35,712 nucleotides of DNA from a virus. This document shows positions 1 through 8,556 of this stretch, piece by piece. The position numbers and the translations under genes are program-made. Under the pieces are notes generated by a model. That model had not been told where the DNA came from. It ran no database searches and worked only from the letters and a program-made list of their open reading frames with translations. The DNA is taken from positions 1-35,712 of IMG/VR virus record IMGVR_UViG_3300032311_000598. One strand, 5' to 3'. Position 1 is the stretch's first letter. The number at the start of each line of letters is the position of its first letter.

Positions 1-303
1 AGAGATTTTACTTTTAATTTAAAGGTAACTCGTAAGAACGAAAAAATAATAATAAATAAAGGAGATTATATTGGGTGTGTTTTACCAATTCCGAGATATT
101 TTGTAGATGGGTTTGAATTACAAAATGGATATGATGTATTTACTGCAGAAGAAATCCAAGAAGAACAACAAGTAATGCATGAGTTTGGTATTGAACGTTC
201 CACTAAAGATATAGAAAAACCAAATGGAAATGGTAGGAGATATTTTAATGGAGAAGATGTTCGCGGGTGTCCATTTCACAATCATCAAAAAAAAATACAA
301 TAA
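1..303 (+). CDS. 3' end of an uncharacterised protein (5' end outside the window)
   Basis: Frame 1 is open from the first base and ends at TAA 301-303, giving about 100 C-terminal residues. The visible part reads as a small beta-rich segment (KGDYIGCVLPIPRYFVDGFE) followed by a charged helical tail with a Gln/Glu run and a Cys/His end (GCPFHNHQKK). The segment about a protein that limits something at a preferred value is loosely reminiscent of a cupin-like phage/marine family (DUF6065 type), but I place it from memory only and with low confidence. It lies directly before the glycosyltransferase at 331 on the same strand, so it probably belongs to the same glycan block. Its start, full length and function cannot be judged here. 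Confidence 0.7.
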   Translation, partial: RDFTFNLKVTRKNEKIIINKGDYIGCVLPIPRYFVDGFELQNGYDVFTAEEIQEEQQVMHEFGIERSTKDIEKPNGNGRRYFNGEDVRGCPFHNHQKKIQ

Positions 304-314
304 TTCAAATTTTA

Positions 315-328
315 TATATTTATATATG
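315..328 (+). promoter_or_regulatory. Recurrent ATATTTATA-type intergenic motif (copy 1)
   Basis: TATATTTATATATG sits in the 27-base gap before the gene at 331. Similar strings occur in front of many other genes in the window. It ends within 3 bases of the ATG, so as a promoter it would give a leaderless or nearly leaderless mRNA. Confidence 0.4.
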
Positions 329-330
329 TT

Positions 331-1368
331 ATGAGTATAAAGGTTTTAGTTACAACTGGCTGTGGTAATACTGTTATGGGTGGTGCCGATATATGGACTA
401 ATTATTTTTTAGAATTAGTTTGGCCAACCTTACCTGTCAAAAGGGATTGGAGATTACTTATTGATTCCAAAAGACCCGCTTCATTCGAATCAAAATACTT
501 ACCGAAAGGATTAGTTCACCATTTTCACTACGATGACCCTGAAAAGACTAGAGAGTGGTTAGATGAGTGTGAAGAAATTCATGTTTTGCATCCACATTAT
601 CATTTAAGACCACATATTTGGCATTTTGAAGATAAATTTAAAACTGTCTTTGTTCACGCCTATGCGAGAGAAATGGATGCGGTAATTCAAGCAATACCAG
701 AATTAAAAAGATTACAATATAATACAGGAGTTGATTCTGATTTTTATGATGAATATTTGGCAACTTTCAATCGTAGAATTTGGGTAGGTAATAATACTAC
801 CACAATGATTGATGAACATCCAAACTACACTTATAACGTTCCTAACTTTTATGAGTTTAAAAATAATTTACCACTAACTACTCATGTTGATAATGGTAAA
901 ATTGGATTTGCTTCTCGTATTGAATCAAGAAAATGTGTGCATTGGTTAAATGACCATAAAGGGTTTATCCTAACTAATCAATTTGATTTACAAAATCTTA
1001 AAGATAGTAGTACATATTCGTTAAAAGGAATGGAAGTTTTTCAATGGGATGTTAATCACCATCATTTTTTTATGTTGAAAAATTTTGGTATTTTTCACGC
1101 AGCATACTTTAAAGAACCATTTGGATATTCAATATTTCAGGCAGTAGATTATGGTAAATTACCAATAATACATAAAGATTGGGCACCGGAAGTTGATTAC
1201 AAATATAGAGTTTCAACTAAAAATGAGTTTGATGATTGCGTGAAACAAATTCTCAAAGATTCATATGAAGAGAGGGTAGCAAACATCAAAAATCTTAAAG
1301 ATTATATGATAAAATTTGATAATAAAGAGGTATGGATTGATAAAATCCGTACAGCAATTTTAGGATAA
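331..1368 (+). CDS. GT-B fold glycosyltransferase (GT4-like)
   Basis: A 345-residue protein that probably transfers a sugar from a nucleotide-sugar donor in the cytoplasm. The N-terminus has a beta strand and a glycine turn followed by GGADIWTNYFLE, as in GT-B acceptor domains. The C-terminal half contains KEPFGYSIFQAVDYGKLPII with Glu262, matching the EPFG...EA...G.PVI donor-binding element of GT4 enzymes; the usual second Glu is Gln here. Length is near the family norm. The ATG at 331 gives a good N-terminus, but there is no SD and a TATATTTATATA motif ends only a few bases upstream, implying a very short or absent leader if that motif is a promoter. It stands first in the visible glycan block. 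Donor and acceptor are unknown. Confidence 0.75.
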   Translation: MSIKVLVTTGCGNTVMGGADIWTNYFLELVWPTLPVKRDWRLLIDSKRPASFESKYLPKGLVHHFHYDDPEKTREWLDECEEIHVLHPHYHLRPHIWHFEDKFKTVFVHAYAREMDAVIQAIPELKRLQYNTGVDSDFYDEYLATFNRRIWVGNNTTTMIDEHPNYTYNVPNFYEFKNNLPLTTHVDNGKIGFASRIESRKCVHWLNDHKGFILTNQFDLQNLKDSSTYSLKGMEVFQWDVNHHHFFMLKNFGIFHAAYFKEPFGYSIFQAVDYGKLPIIHKDWAPEVDYKYRVSTKNEFDDCVKQILKDSYEERVANIKNLKDYMIKFDNKEVWIDKIRTAILG

Positions 1369-1558
1369 TTCCAAACATTTATTTTTATATATTTTTATAT
1401 ATTTATATACGTTTGGGAAAAAGTTGCATACTTATATTAAAGGGGGTAGGGGGATAAGCTACTAAGCTATTACACTATCATTTATACTATCTATATTAAC
1501 TTATATTACTATTAAGCTAATAGCATATTTCTAGCATTTCATTCGCATTATTCAATGT
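1369..1558. other. 190-base intergenic gap with promoter-like motif and G runs
   Basis: This is one of the two largest non-coding gaps. It opens with a long alternating A/T tract containing ATATATTTATATAC at 1397-1410, the recurrent intergenic motif. Next comes a conspicuous purine stretch with two runs of five G near 1441-1453, unusual in such AT-rich DNA. Then there are three AAGCTA copies (near 1456, 1464 and 1514). GCTATTA at 1466-1472 can pair with TAATAGC at 1518-1524, but over a 45-base loop. No ORF, tRNA or SD is visible. It probably serves as promoter plus leader for the methyltransferase gene. Confidence 0.5.
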
Positions 1559-2350
1559 ATGGGCAATATCATCGATTATAATATTTTAAAAAATTTTATT
1601 ACCAATAATCGGGTTGATAAAACCGATATCAATGGAAATCAATATTCTGAATATCAGCCAGTTGCATACAGATGGTCACATGGAGCTACAGATTTTCACA
1701 TTGGGGATGGTTTATTAATTTATGCAACAATACAATACCTCAGAGCAAAAACATGTGTATGTTTGGGAAGTGGTGGTGGATTTATTCCGAGAATAATGTC
1801 ACAAGCTAGAATTGATTTACATGACCAACAAATATTTAGTGGAACTAAAGCGATGGAATGGGGTGATTGTGGCACTACAATTTTAGTAGATGCAGCAAAT
1901 GGAATTGGTGGACATACTGATTGGCAAGATGAGAGTTCTTTTTTTATAACTAATTTCCCTTGCCGATTTATTATAGATACTACTGAAAATGCATTTTATA
2001 ATTATTTTGTTAAAGAAGATATTAAAATTGATTACTTACATATAGATGCAGGTCATTCATATGAAGATGTAAAAAATGATTTTGAATTATATTCACAACT
2101 TCTTTCACCTTATGGTATAATATCAATACATGATACCGATTTATCATTTGAAAAAGAATTAATTATTACGGATGACGTTAAACCTAAAAATGATTTCCAT
2201 GAGTTTTCAGCAGGACCATCTAAATTAATAAAAGAATTGCAAGAAAGTGGTGAGTGGGAAATTTTTAACTTTTTCAATAACGGAATATTGAGAAACAAAC
2301 CGGCATCTACCGGTTTAACTTTTATTCAACGATGCAAAAAATTAGATTAG
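1559..2350 (+). CDS. SAM-dependent class I methyltransferase (Methyltransf_24-like)
   Basis: A 263-residue protein with the marks of a Rossmann-fold methyltransferase. The glycine-rich SAM loop CLGSGGGF is at about 68-75, and IDYLHIDAGHSYEDVKNDF at about 157-175 is followed by HDT at 191-193. The DAGHSYEDV-HD arrangement is typical of the Methyltransf_24 group, which includes sugar and small-molecule O-methyltransferases. A role in methylating a sugar fits the neighbours, but the substrate is not shown. The gene follows the 190-base gap, lacks an SD, and overlaps the next gene by 19 bases, which suggests coupled translation. Confidence 0.8.
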   Translation: MGNIIDYNILKNFITNNRVDKTDINGNQYSEYQPVAYRWSHGATDFHIGDGLLIYATIQYLRAKTCVCLGSGGGFIPRIMSQARIDLHDQQIFSGTKAMEWGDCGTTILVDAANGIGGHTDWQDESSFFITNFPCRFIIDTTENAFYNYFVKEDIKIDYLHIDAGHSYEDVKNDFELYSQLLSPYGIISIHDTDLSFEKELIITDDVKPKNDFHEFSAGPSKLIKELQESGEWEIFNFFNNGILRNKPASTGLTFIQRCKKLD

Positions 2351-3192
2351 TTACAGTAACTGGAAGTAGAACAAATACTTTACATCATATGTTAAATCAC
2401 TATAATGATTTAGTTGATGAAATATATGTTGTTGTATATGAGTGGGATGGGTTTAGTACATATGATATTGTTTACGAAATTGTAAAAAAATTTCCTAAAG
2501 CAAAAATTGTTAGACGAGAAATAAAAGAAAAATTTAACTGGGAATATGTTACTCAATTATATAACGAAACAAAATTATTACACCCCAACGATTGGTGGGT
2601 AGTTTCAGATGACGATGAATTTCACATTTATCCAAAACCAATCAAAGAATTAATTTCTGATTGTGAAGAAAATGGATGGGAATTTGTTACAGGTGGGTTT
2701 ATTGATAGGATAGGAGAAAATGGAGAGTTTCCTCAAATAAATGAACATACAAATATTTGGACACAATTCCCACTTGCTGGATTTTTTAGATATCCAATGA
2801 GTGGGGCTTGTCCAAATAAGGTATGTATTATGAGGGGGTTTATTAAGGTATCATCCGGTCAACATTATGTAGAATTTGAAGATGGTACAAATAGTTGGGG
2901 TACAAAACACCCAAAACGTTATCCAATTGGAAGAGGTGAGGGTTTAATTCAAGTCCATCATTTTAAATGGGATAAAACTTGTGTAGAACGAATTAAAGCA
3001 GTTGCAGATATTAAAAAAGAATATGCTTTTTCGACTGAATATGAATTAATGTATAAAGCAATTCAATGGAATAATTTTAAAATTGATATTAATAATGAAG
3101 AATTTTCAATTGAAGAAATGACATCAGAATTATCAGATTTTAGTGATTATTCTAAGTGGAATCGATTATCAAAACAAATTACAAAAATATAA
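2332..3192 (+). CDS. GT-A type glycosyltransferase (GT2/GT92-like)
   Basis: A 286-residue protein starting with a short beta strand (IRLVTVTGSRTNTLHHML) where GT2-like enzymes bind the nucleotide, followed by DEIYVVVYEWDG. VVSDDDEF at about 91-97 is the acidic metal and nucleotide-sugar site. The later HHFKWDK segment fits the C-terminal His/aromatic element seen after the donor site in GT92/GT2-like proteins. It probably transfers one sugar in the same pathway as its neighbours. The start at 2332 lies within the preceding gene, there is no SD, and translation is likely coupled. Family placement is by motif only. Confidence 0.7.
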   Translation: MQKIRLVTVTGSRTNTLHHMLNHYNDLVDEIYVVVYEWDGFSTYDIVYEIVKKFPKAKIVRREIKEKFNWEYVTQLYNETKLLHPNDWWVVSDDDEFHIYPKPIKELISDCEENGWEFVTGGFIDRIGENGEFPQINEHTNIWTQFPLAGFFRYPMSGACPNKVCIMRGFIKVSSGQHYVEFEDGTNSWGTKHPKRYPIGRGEGLIQVHHFKWDKTCVERIKAVADIKKEYAFSTEYELMYKAIQWNNFKIDINNEEFSIEEMTSELSDFSDYSKWNRLSKQITKI

Positions 3193-3198
3193 AAAAAA

Positions 3199-3213
3199 TA
3201 TATTTATATATAC
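3199..3213 (+). promoter_or_regulatory. Recurrent ATATTTATA-type motif (copy 3)
   Basis: TATATTTATATATAC lies 20 bases before the ATG at 3233 and is followed by an A/C-rich leader. The same layout (TATATAC, ACAAAACAAAGTT, ATG) recurs before 6392. It is a candidate promoter or start context. Confidence 0.45.
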
Positions 3214-3232
3214 ACAAACAAAACAAAAAGTT

Positions 3233-3472
3233 ATGTCAAAACAATTGATTAAAGGAACAGATGGAGTAACTAATGCTTCTCCAAATTTAGAAGAACGTAA
3301 ATTAAAAGCTTTAGAAAAAATAGCCAATTCATTAGATGCCCTTACCTTATGGTTTGAAGAAATTGATAAAGATGTTTGGGGGCCAAGAATTGAGCATTAT
3401 TTATACGAATGGTATAAAAATAAAATTGAAACACCTAATATTGATATTGATTCAAAAAAGATTCAAAAATAA
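3233..3472 (+). CDS. Small uncharacterised protein, helical
   Basis: A 79-residue protein beginning MSKQLIKGTDG. The frame is open further upstream to 3143, inside the preceding gene. I prefer ATG 3233 because it follows a candidate promoter by 20 bases and removes a low-complexity extension. Residues 20-65 look like a continuous amphipathic helix rich in Leu, Glu, Trp and Tyr (KIANSLDALTLWFEEIDKDV), with no Cys, no transmembrane segment and no known motif. It sits between a glycosyltransferase and the first GT7 gene, 2 bases from the latter, so a helper or structural role in the same unit is possible but unproven. Confidence 0.6.
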   Translation: MSKQLIKGTDGVTNASPNLEERKLKALEKIANSLDALTLWFEEIDKDVWGPRIEHYLYEWYKNKIETPNIDIDSKKIQK

Positions 3473-3474
3473 AA

Positions 3475-4908
3475 ATGTCCTTAGAAAAACTAGGTATAAT
3501 TGTTCCTTATAGAAATAGATATACTCAGCTTGATACTTTTACAAAACATATAGTTGAATACCTTAGTGATAAGGATATCAACTATAAAATTATAATTGTT
3601 GAACAAGATGATGCTAAATTATTTAATAGGGGAATACTTCTTAATATTGGATATCAGTATGCAAAAAAATTACGATGTGATTATTTAGCATTTCACGATA
3701 TCGATATGTTACCGATTGATGTTGATTATTCATATAGTGAATACCCAATTCATTTAGCAACAGATATTATACCAGATGAAGATGAACCCAAACGAAATTT
3801 ATTTGATTTATATTTTGGGGGAGTAACAATGTTCCCAATTGAAGATTTTGAAAAAATAAATGGATATTCTAACAAATATTGGGGTTGGGGATTTGAAGAT
3901 GATGATTTACTTTATAGATGCAAGATTAATGAAATTGATTTAGATACTATAAAAATAAAAAACGTTAGTAAAAATACTCAAGTTTTAAAATTCAATGGCA
4001 TTGATTCATATATTCAAGCAAATAATATAATAACTACGGATAGAGATTTTTCTATAACAATTTGTTTTGAACCTGCTAAGTTAAAATTAGACCACACCAA
4101 ACAATCAGATGAGTTTACTATTTTTAGTATACCAGGATACGATTTTGCAATATCTTACACATCTTTTAATAGATACAATTTTTGTTTATTTGATAATAAT
4201 TTAAAAGCAATTTATCTAAATACGGAAATAAAACCTGCTTATAAGACAAATATTACACTAGTATATGATTTTATTTCTAAAAGAATAAAAATGTATCAAG
4301 ATGGGAATTTTGTAGGTGAAAGTGAAGAGATTTTAAAGTTTAATAAAAATTATAAAAATGAAAAACATTTTTATATAGGTGTTGGCAATCCAAATAGAGA
4401 AGTAATACCAAATTGGTTTAATGGTTCATTTGAATATTTTGCATATTATGATACTGCATTAACTGAAGATGAAATTATTGAAATTTCAAATAATACTGAA
4501 CATTTATTAAATAAAAATTTTGGAAAATACACATCTTCTGATTATTTAAAAACATATTACGATACTACATTTATAAGAGATTATAAATTAATTGATTTAT
4601 CACCTCATAACAATTTAGGTAATATAATTAATTGTGAAATTAGTGAAAATGATAAAATAAATGATGTAGATTTTAATATACCACATCGTAGATACTCAGT
4701 TTTTAAATCTCTTAAACATGAAAATAATGGATTTAATGGTAATCGTTGGAAAACGGATAACACGCGTTGGAATCAACTTAGATTAGTAAATGAAGTAATG
4801 GAAAATCCAGAATTAACAAAAGAAGATGGATTATCTGATTTAAACTTTGTAGAACATAATAAAAGAAAGTTAGATAAAAATATACAAATTATAACTGTCG
4901 GTATATAA
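3475..4908 (+). CDS. GT7-like galactosyltransferase with nested LamG-like domain (copy 1)
   Basis: A 477-residue protein. The N-terminal half carries the beta-1,4-galactosyltransferase (GT7) pattern: IIVPYRNRYTQLDTF, IIVEQDDAKLFNRG, FHDIDMLP with the DxD at 75-77, YFGGVTMF, and INGYSNKYWGWGFEDDDL with Glu141 and Asp142-144. At about residue 170 a concanavalin-like LamG fold begins (VLKFNGIDSYI) and runs to about 395. The final 80 residues (IPHRRYSVFKSLKHENNGF ... DGLSDLNFVEHN) look like the GT7 C-terminus, so the LamG unit is inserted in the enzyme rather than added at its end. It probably transfers a hexose in a metal-dependent reaction, with the LamG part binding a glycan acceptor. No SD. 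Its stop codon overlaps the next start by one base. Confidence 0.85.
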   Translation: MSLEKLGIIVPYRNRYTQLDTFTKHIVEYLSDKDINYKIIIVEQDDAKLFNRGILLNIGYQYAKKLRCDYLAFHDIDMLPIDVDYSYSEYPIHLATDIIPDEDEPKRNLFDLYFGGVTMFPIEDFEKINGYSNKYWGWGFEDDDLLYRCKINEIDLDTIKIKNVSKNTQVLKFNGIDSYIQANNIITTDRDFSITICFEPAKLKLDHTKQSDEFTIFSIPGYDFAISYTSFNRYNFCLFDNNLKAIYLNTEIKPAYKTNITLVYDFISKRIKMYQDGNFVGESEEILKFNKNYKNEKHFYIGVGNPNREVIPNWFNGSFEYFAYYDTALTEDEIIEISNNTEHLLNKNFGKYTSSDYLKTYYDTTFIRDYKLIDLSPHNNLGNIINCEISENDKINDVDFNIPHRRYSVFKSLKHENNGFNGNRWKTDNTRWNQLRLVNEVMENPELTKEDGLSDLNFVEHNKRKLDKNIQIITVGI

Positions 4909-6365
4909 TGAAATTAGGAGTTTGCGTACCATATCGAAATAGAGAAGCCCATTTAAAAGAGTTTATACCGGCAATTGGAAAATATCTTGATGAACAAGGT
5001 ATCGAATATTGTATCTATTTTGGACACCAAGTAGATGATAAATTATTTAATAGGGGTGCAATGAAAAACGTTGCAGCTAAACACGCATTTGAAGATGGGT
5101 GTGATTATATAGTTTGGCATGATATTGATATGATACCAGAAGAAGGGTGTGATTACTCATTTCCAAATGAAACTCCAATTCATATTGCTACTAATATCTC
5201 TCAAATGGACTATAAACTAAAGTATGAAGAATACTTTGGTGGTGCAGTAATATTTTCAAAAGAACAAGTTGAAAAAACTAATGGTTATTCAAATGATTAT
5301 TGGGATTGGGGTATGGAGGACGACGACCTTTTTTGGAGATGTGTTTTAGAAGGGTATGCAAATGATTCATATATGAAATATGATGATACAATTCAAAATT
5401 ATTTACATTTTAATGGTAAAGTATCTCACATTAAAATTGAAAAAAATAATATACTTCGAAATTTAACATCACGTTCCCACACAATATCAGTTTTAGTTAG
5501 AGCAAATCAACAAGAAGAAAAAGTTCCTATTTGGTTAATAGGTGATGATGATAGAAGGTTTTGTGAATATCCAATTATAAGAAGACCGGGATTTGATTAT
5601 GGAATTTCTTACAATAATAGTAGAGCATACACTGCACAATTATGGGATAGTGAACAAAACCATTTATATCAATGGATAAAACGTTATGAAAATCAATGGA
5701 GTTGGGTAACCCTATCAGTTGATTCTGCAAATCAAAATATTCATTTCTATTTAAATGGAAAAGAATCAGATGCAAGACATGGAACTGGTACAAATTCACC
5801 ACTTCACTATGAGAATCGTTTAAAGAGTTATGGTTTGGATGATTATTACATTGGAACAACTACTTCAGTTGGTAAAACCGAACCCAATAAATGGTTTAAG
5901 GGTGATATAGCAAAGATTATGATGTGGAATCGTAAATTAGAAAAAGAAGAAGTTGAAAATTTACAAAATGAATTACCAAAAAATGGATTAGTATTACATT
6001 ATGATTTTAATAATGAAATTGATGCTAGAATTGCAACGGATTTATCTGGAAATGGTATAAATGGTGAAATAAAACGCTGTGAACTTAAATCAGAACAAAT
6101 TAAAATACCATATACAATTATTCCATTTAGAAGACAGGGTAGATTGCGTTGTTTACCACATCAGGATGAAGGATTAATTAAAGTTGGTGGAGTTGATAAG
6201 TGGGCAAAGGGCGAAACAACCGCACGAAATGAAAAAAGATACGTTTTACAAATGCAACAAGGTATTTGGGATTATAAATCAGATGGTATCGCTCAATTAA
6301 AATATGAGTTGATAACTATTGATGAAATATCCCCTAAAGCAAAGTTAATAAATGTAAAATTGTAA
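4908..6365 (+). CDS. GT7-like galactosyltransferase with nested LamG-like domain (copy 2)
   Basis: A 485-residue tandem relative of the preceding gene. It has VCVPYRNREAHLKEF, LFNRGAMKN, WHDIDMIP with the DxD at 72-74, EYFGGAVIF, and NGYSNDYWDWGMEDDDL with Glu137 and Asp138-140. A LamG-like domain starts near 165 (YLHFNGKVSHI) and ends near 395 (DLSGNGINGE). The GT7 C-terminus then resumes with IPFRRQGRLRCLPHQDEG, TTARNEKR and DGIAQLKYEL. This copy keeps the C-terminal GT7 pattern more clearly than copy 1 and makes the domain insertion easier to see. The two copies probably arose by duplication and then diverged in donor or acceptor choice. The start overlaps the previous stop (TAATG). Confidence 0.87.
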   Translation: MKLGVCVPYRNREAHLKEFIPAIGKYLDEQGIEYCIYFGHQVDDKLFNRGAMKNVAAKHAFEDGCDYIVWHDIDMIPEEGCDYSFPNETPIHIATNISQMDYKLKYEEYFGGAVIFSKEQVEKTNGYSNDYWDWGMEDDDLFWRCVLEGYANDSYMKYDDTIQNYLHFNGKVSHIKIEKNNILRNLTSRSHTISVLVRANQQEEKVPIWLIGDDDRRFCEYPIIRRPGFDYGISYNNSRAYTAQLWDSEQNHLYQWIKRYENQWSWVTLSVDSANQNIHFYLNGKESDARHGTGTNSPLHYENRLKSYGLDDYYIGTTTSVGKTEPNKWFKGDIAKIMMWNRKLEKEEVENLQNELPKNGLVLHYDFNNEIDARIATDLSGNGINGEIKRCELKSEQIKIPYTIIPFRRQGRLRCLPHQDEGLIKVGGVDKWAKGETTARNEKRYVLQMQQGIWDYKSDGIAQLKYELITIDEISPKAKLINVKL

Positions 6366-6380
6366 TATATATAGATATAC
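6366..6380 (+). promoter_or_regulatory. Recurrent A/T intergenic motif, diverged copy
   Basis: TATATATAGATATAC stands 12 bases before the ATG at 6392 and is followed by AAAACAAAGTT, much like the leader before 3233. The core TTTATA is not intact, so this copy is weaker. Confidence 0.3.
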
Positions 6381-6391
6381 AAAACAAAGTT

Positions 6392-7837
6392 ATGGCAGAA
6401 GAAGAAAATATAAAATCAACAGAACTTAAAAATTCATTGACGGGTGAAAACCCATTTTATTTAGGGGTTAGAGAGAAATTAAACGAAACGGGAAATGGTA
6501 TGTGTTTAGCAAAATGGACACAAACTACATTACATTTACAATTGGGACATACTCATTCATGTCACCACCCGCGTACTCACCCAATTCCTACAAAAGAGAT
6601 TGCACGAAATCCTTCTGCATTACATAATACTCAATATAAGAAAAGAAGAAGAAAAGAGATGTTAGAAGGACAACGTCCTTCAGAGTGTGATTATTGTTGG
6701 GGAGTAGAAGATAACTCTGATAGATTTTCTGATAGAACATTTAAATCTGCAGAAAGTTGGTCTTATCCATTTATGGATGAAATTAAAAATTCTGATTGGC
6801 GAGATGATTATAATCCAAAATATATAGAAGTAGCATTTTCAAATGCTTGTAATTTTAAATGTTCATATTGTGCACCAGCGTTTTCATCTAAATGGATGGA
6901 AGAAATTGAAGAATTTGGTGCATATCCTACTACTGATGCTTTTAATTCATTAGATTATAATAAATCGGAAAATAAAATGCCGATAAAACATAGTGAATTA
7001 AATCCATATGTTGATGCATTTTGGAAATGGTGGCCTGATTTATATAAAGACCTACATACTTTTAGAATTACCGGCGGTGAACCTCTAATGTCAAAGGATA
7101 CGTGGGATGTATTAGATTACATAATAGACCATTCAGACCCAAATAGAAATTTACAACTTGCAATTAATTCAAATTTAGGTGTACCTGATAAATTAATAGA
7201 TAAATTTATTGATAAGGTAAATAAAATTTGTGATGAAAATAGAGTTAGAGAATTTATTATTTTTACATCATGTGATAGTTGGGGAGAACAAGCTGAATAT
7301 ATTAGAAATGGGTTAGAGTTTAATAGATTTTGGAATAATGTAAATAAAATATTAACACTTTGCCCTAGAGTAAATCTTACATTTATGACAACATATAATG
7401 CTTTATCAGTTCCAAATTACCATAAATTAATTGATGGAGTATATGATTTAAAAAAGAATTATGGTTCATCTGATAGATATTGGCAATCTGCAGTATTTTT
7501 AGATACATCTTATTTAAGATATCCAACTCACCAAACAATTCAAGTTCTACCATATGATTTTGCTGATTTAATTTTTAAACAGGCACAAAGGGCGGATTTC
7601 TTATCAGTACCTTTATTTGAAAACAAATATATTGGTTATTCTGATATTGAAATTCAAAAAATTAAAAGAACTTACGATTGGATGATTTCACCGATTGATG
7701 ATAAAAAATTATTTGAACAACGATATAATTTTGGAAAATATTTTGAAGAACATGATAAGCGTAGAGGAACTGATTTCAAAAAAGTATTTCCAGAATTAGC
7801 TGATTTTTATGAATTTACTAAAACAATTAAATTATGA
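6392..7837 (+). CDS. Radical SAM enzyme (twitch/SPASM-like group)
   Basis: A 481-residue protein with the 4Fe-4S radical SAM signature ACNFKCSYC (Cys153, Cys157, Cys160; CX3CX2C) and the SAM-binding ITGGEPLM motif with Gly228-Pro231. An N-terminal extension holds further Cys/His residues (SCHHPRTHP and CDYCWGVED), as in phage and marine proteins named twitch-domain radical SAM proteins. These may bind a second cluster or zinc. Such enzymes start radical chemistry on peptides or sugars. Here the neighbours (GT7, LamG, epimerases) suggest modification of a sugar or a glycosylated protein, but the substrate is unknown. It follows an A/T motif and an A-rich leader without an SD and overlaps the next gene by ATGA. 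Confidence 0.85.
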   Translation: MAEEENIKSTELKNSLTGENPFYLGVREKLNETGNGMCLAKWTQTTLHLQLGHTHSCHHPRTHPIPTKEIARNPSALHNTQYKKRRRKEMLEGQRPSECDYCWGVEDNSDRFSDRTFKSAESWSYPFMDEIKNSDWRDDYNPKYIEVAFSNACNFKCSYCAPAFSSKWMEEIEEFGAYPTTDAFNSLDYNKSENKMPIKHSELNPYVDAFWKWWPDLYKDLHTFRITGGEPLMSKDTWDVLDYIIDHSDPNRNLQLAINSNLGVPDKLIDKFIDKVNKICDENRVREFIIFTSCDSWGEQAEYIRNGLEFNRFWNNVNKILTLCPRVNLTFMTTYNALSVPNYHKLIDGVYDLKKNYGSSDRYWQSAVFLDTSYLRYPTHQTIQVLPYDFADLIFKQAQRADFLSVPLFENKYIGYSDIEIQKIKRTYDWMISPIDDKKLFEQRYNFGKYFEEHDKRRGTDFKKVFPELADFYEFTKTIKL

Positions 7838-8556
7838 TTATAAATGGTGATTCGGTTTGGTTTGTACCACCTACCAGTAGATATGGATTAAGTAAAGTAT
7901 CATCACGACACCTTACCAATAATGATTTTACATTTTTATGTCAAATAAAAGTAGATTGGAGTAAAATGATAGAAAATTCAAATACTCAAGAAGCTGCAGT
8001 AATGATAAAAAATGGAAAACATTTAGGTATATCAGTTGCTAAAACAGGTGATAATTTTAGAATTGTTAAAGGTGCAGTTTGGGTTGAAACGGAAACACCA
8101 GAAGAAAAAGGTATACATCAAATTATTATACCATTAAATGATGTTATGAATTCACCCGATATTAGTGATGAATATATTAATTTAGTTTTTTCATATGATA
8201 TTATTAATAAAAAATTACAATTAATTGTAAATGACCGTAAAAAAATAATTGATGTACCAAACGAATTAATAGATTACACTTCATCTTGGTTATGGATTGC
8301 ATGTGCAAATCCATTAGAAAGTTCATCAATAGAACATAGACATCATTTTTTTGGTGAATATAAATTAATTGGAATATATCAAAAATATTTATCAGATAAT
8401 GAGATTAAAGATGCGTTTGATAAAATAATAACACCAGAACATAAAGCTATTGCTTACTACGATTTTAAAGAAACAACTCCATATAAAATTTTAGATATTA
8501 CACAAAATGGTAATAATTTAAATAAATACGATAAAGAATGGATGGACAGTCATTAA
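7834..8556 (+). CDS. Stand-alone LamG/concanavalin-like protein
   Basis: A 240-residue protein with alternating short beta strands and the late LamG-like elements HHFFGEYKLIGIYQKYLSDNEI and AIAYYDFKE...ILDITQNGNNL. These correspond to the same positions in the LamG inserts of the two GT7 proteins upstream. No signal peptide or catalytic motif is visible. It probably binds a carbohydrate, or packs against a partner enzyme as a detached acceptor-binding unit. It starts in an ATGA overlap with the radical SAM gene, which strongly suggests coupled expression, and overlaps the next gene by 19 bases. Confidence 0.65.
   Translation: MIINGDSVWFVPPTSRYGLSKVSSRHLTNNDFTFLCQIKVDWSKMIENSNTQEAAVMIKNGKHLGISVAKTGDNFRIVKGAVWVETETPEEKGIHQIIIPLNDVMNSPDISDEYINLVFSYDIINKKLQLIVNDRKKIIDVPNELIDYTSSWLWIACANPLESSSIEHRHHFFGEYKLIGIYQKYLSDNEIKDAFDKIITPEHKAIAYYDFKETTPYKILDITQNGNNLNKYDKEWMDSH

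Noticed and set aside
1466-1524. Stem GCTATTA/TAATAGC
   Set aside because: Seven A/T-rich pairs over a 45-base loop are easily produced by chance in this repetitive gap.
3143-3232. Longer N-terminus for the small protein at 3233
   Set aside because: The extension lies in the preceding gene and its sequence is Lys/Ile-rich low complexity; ATG 3233 follows a motif and leader.
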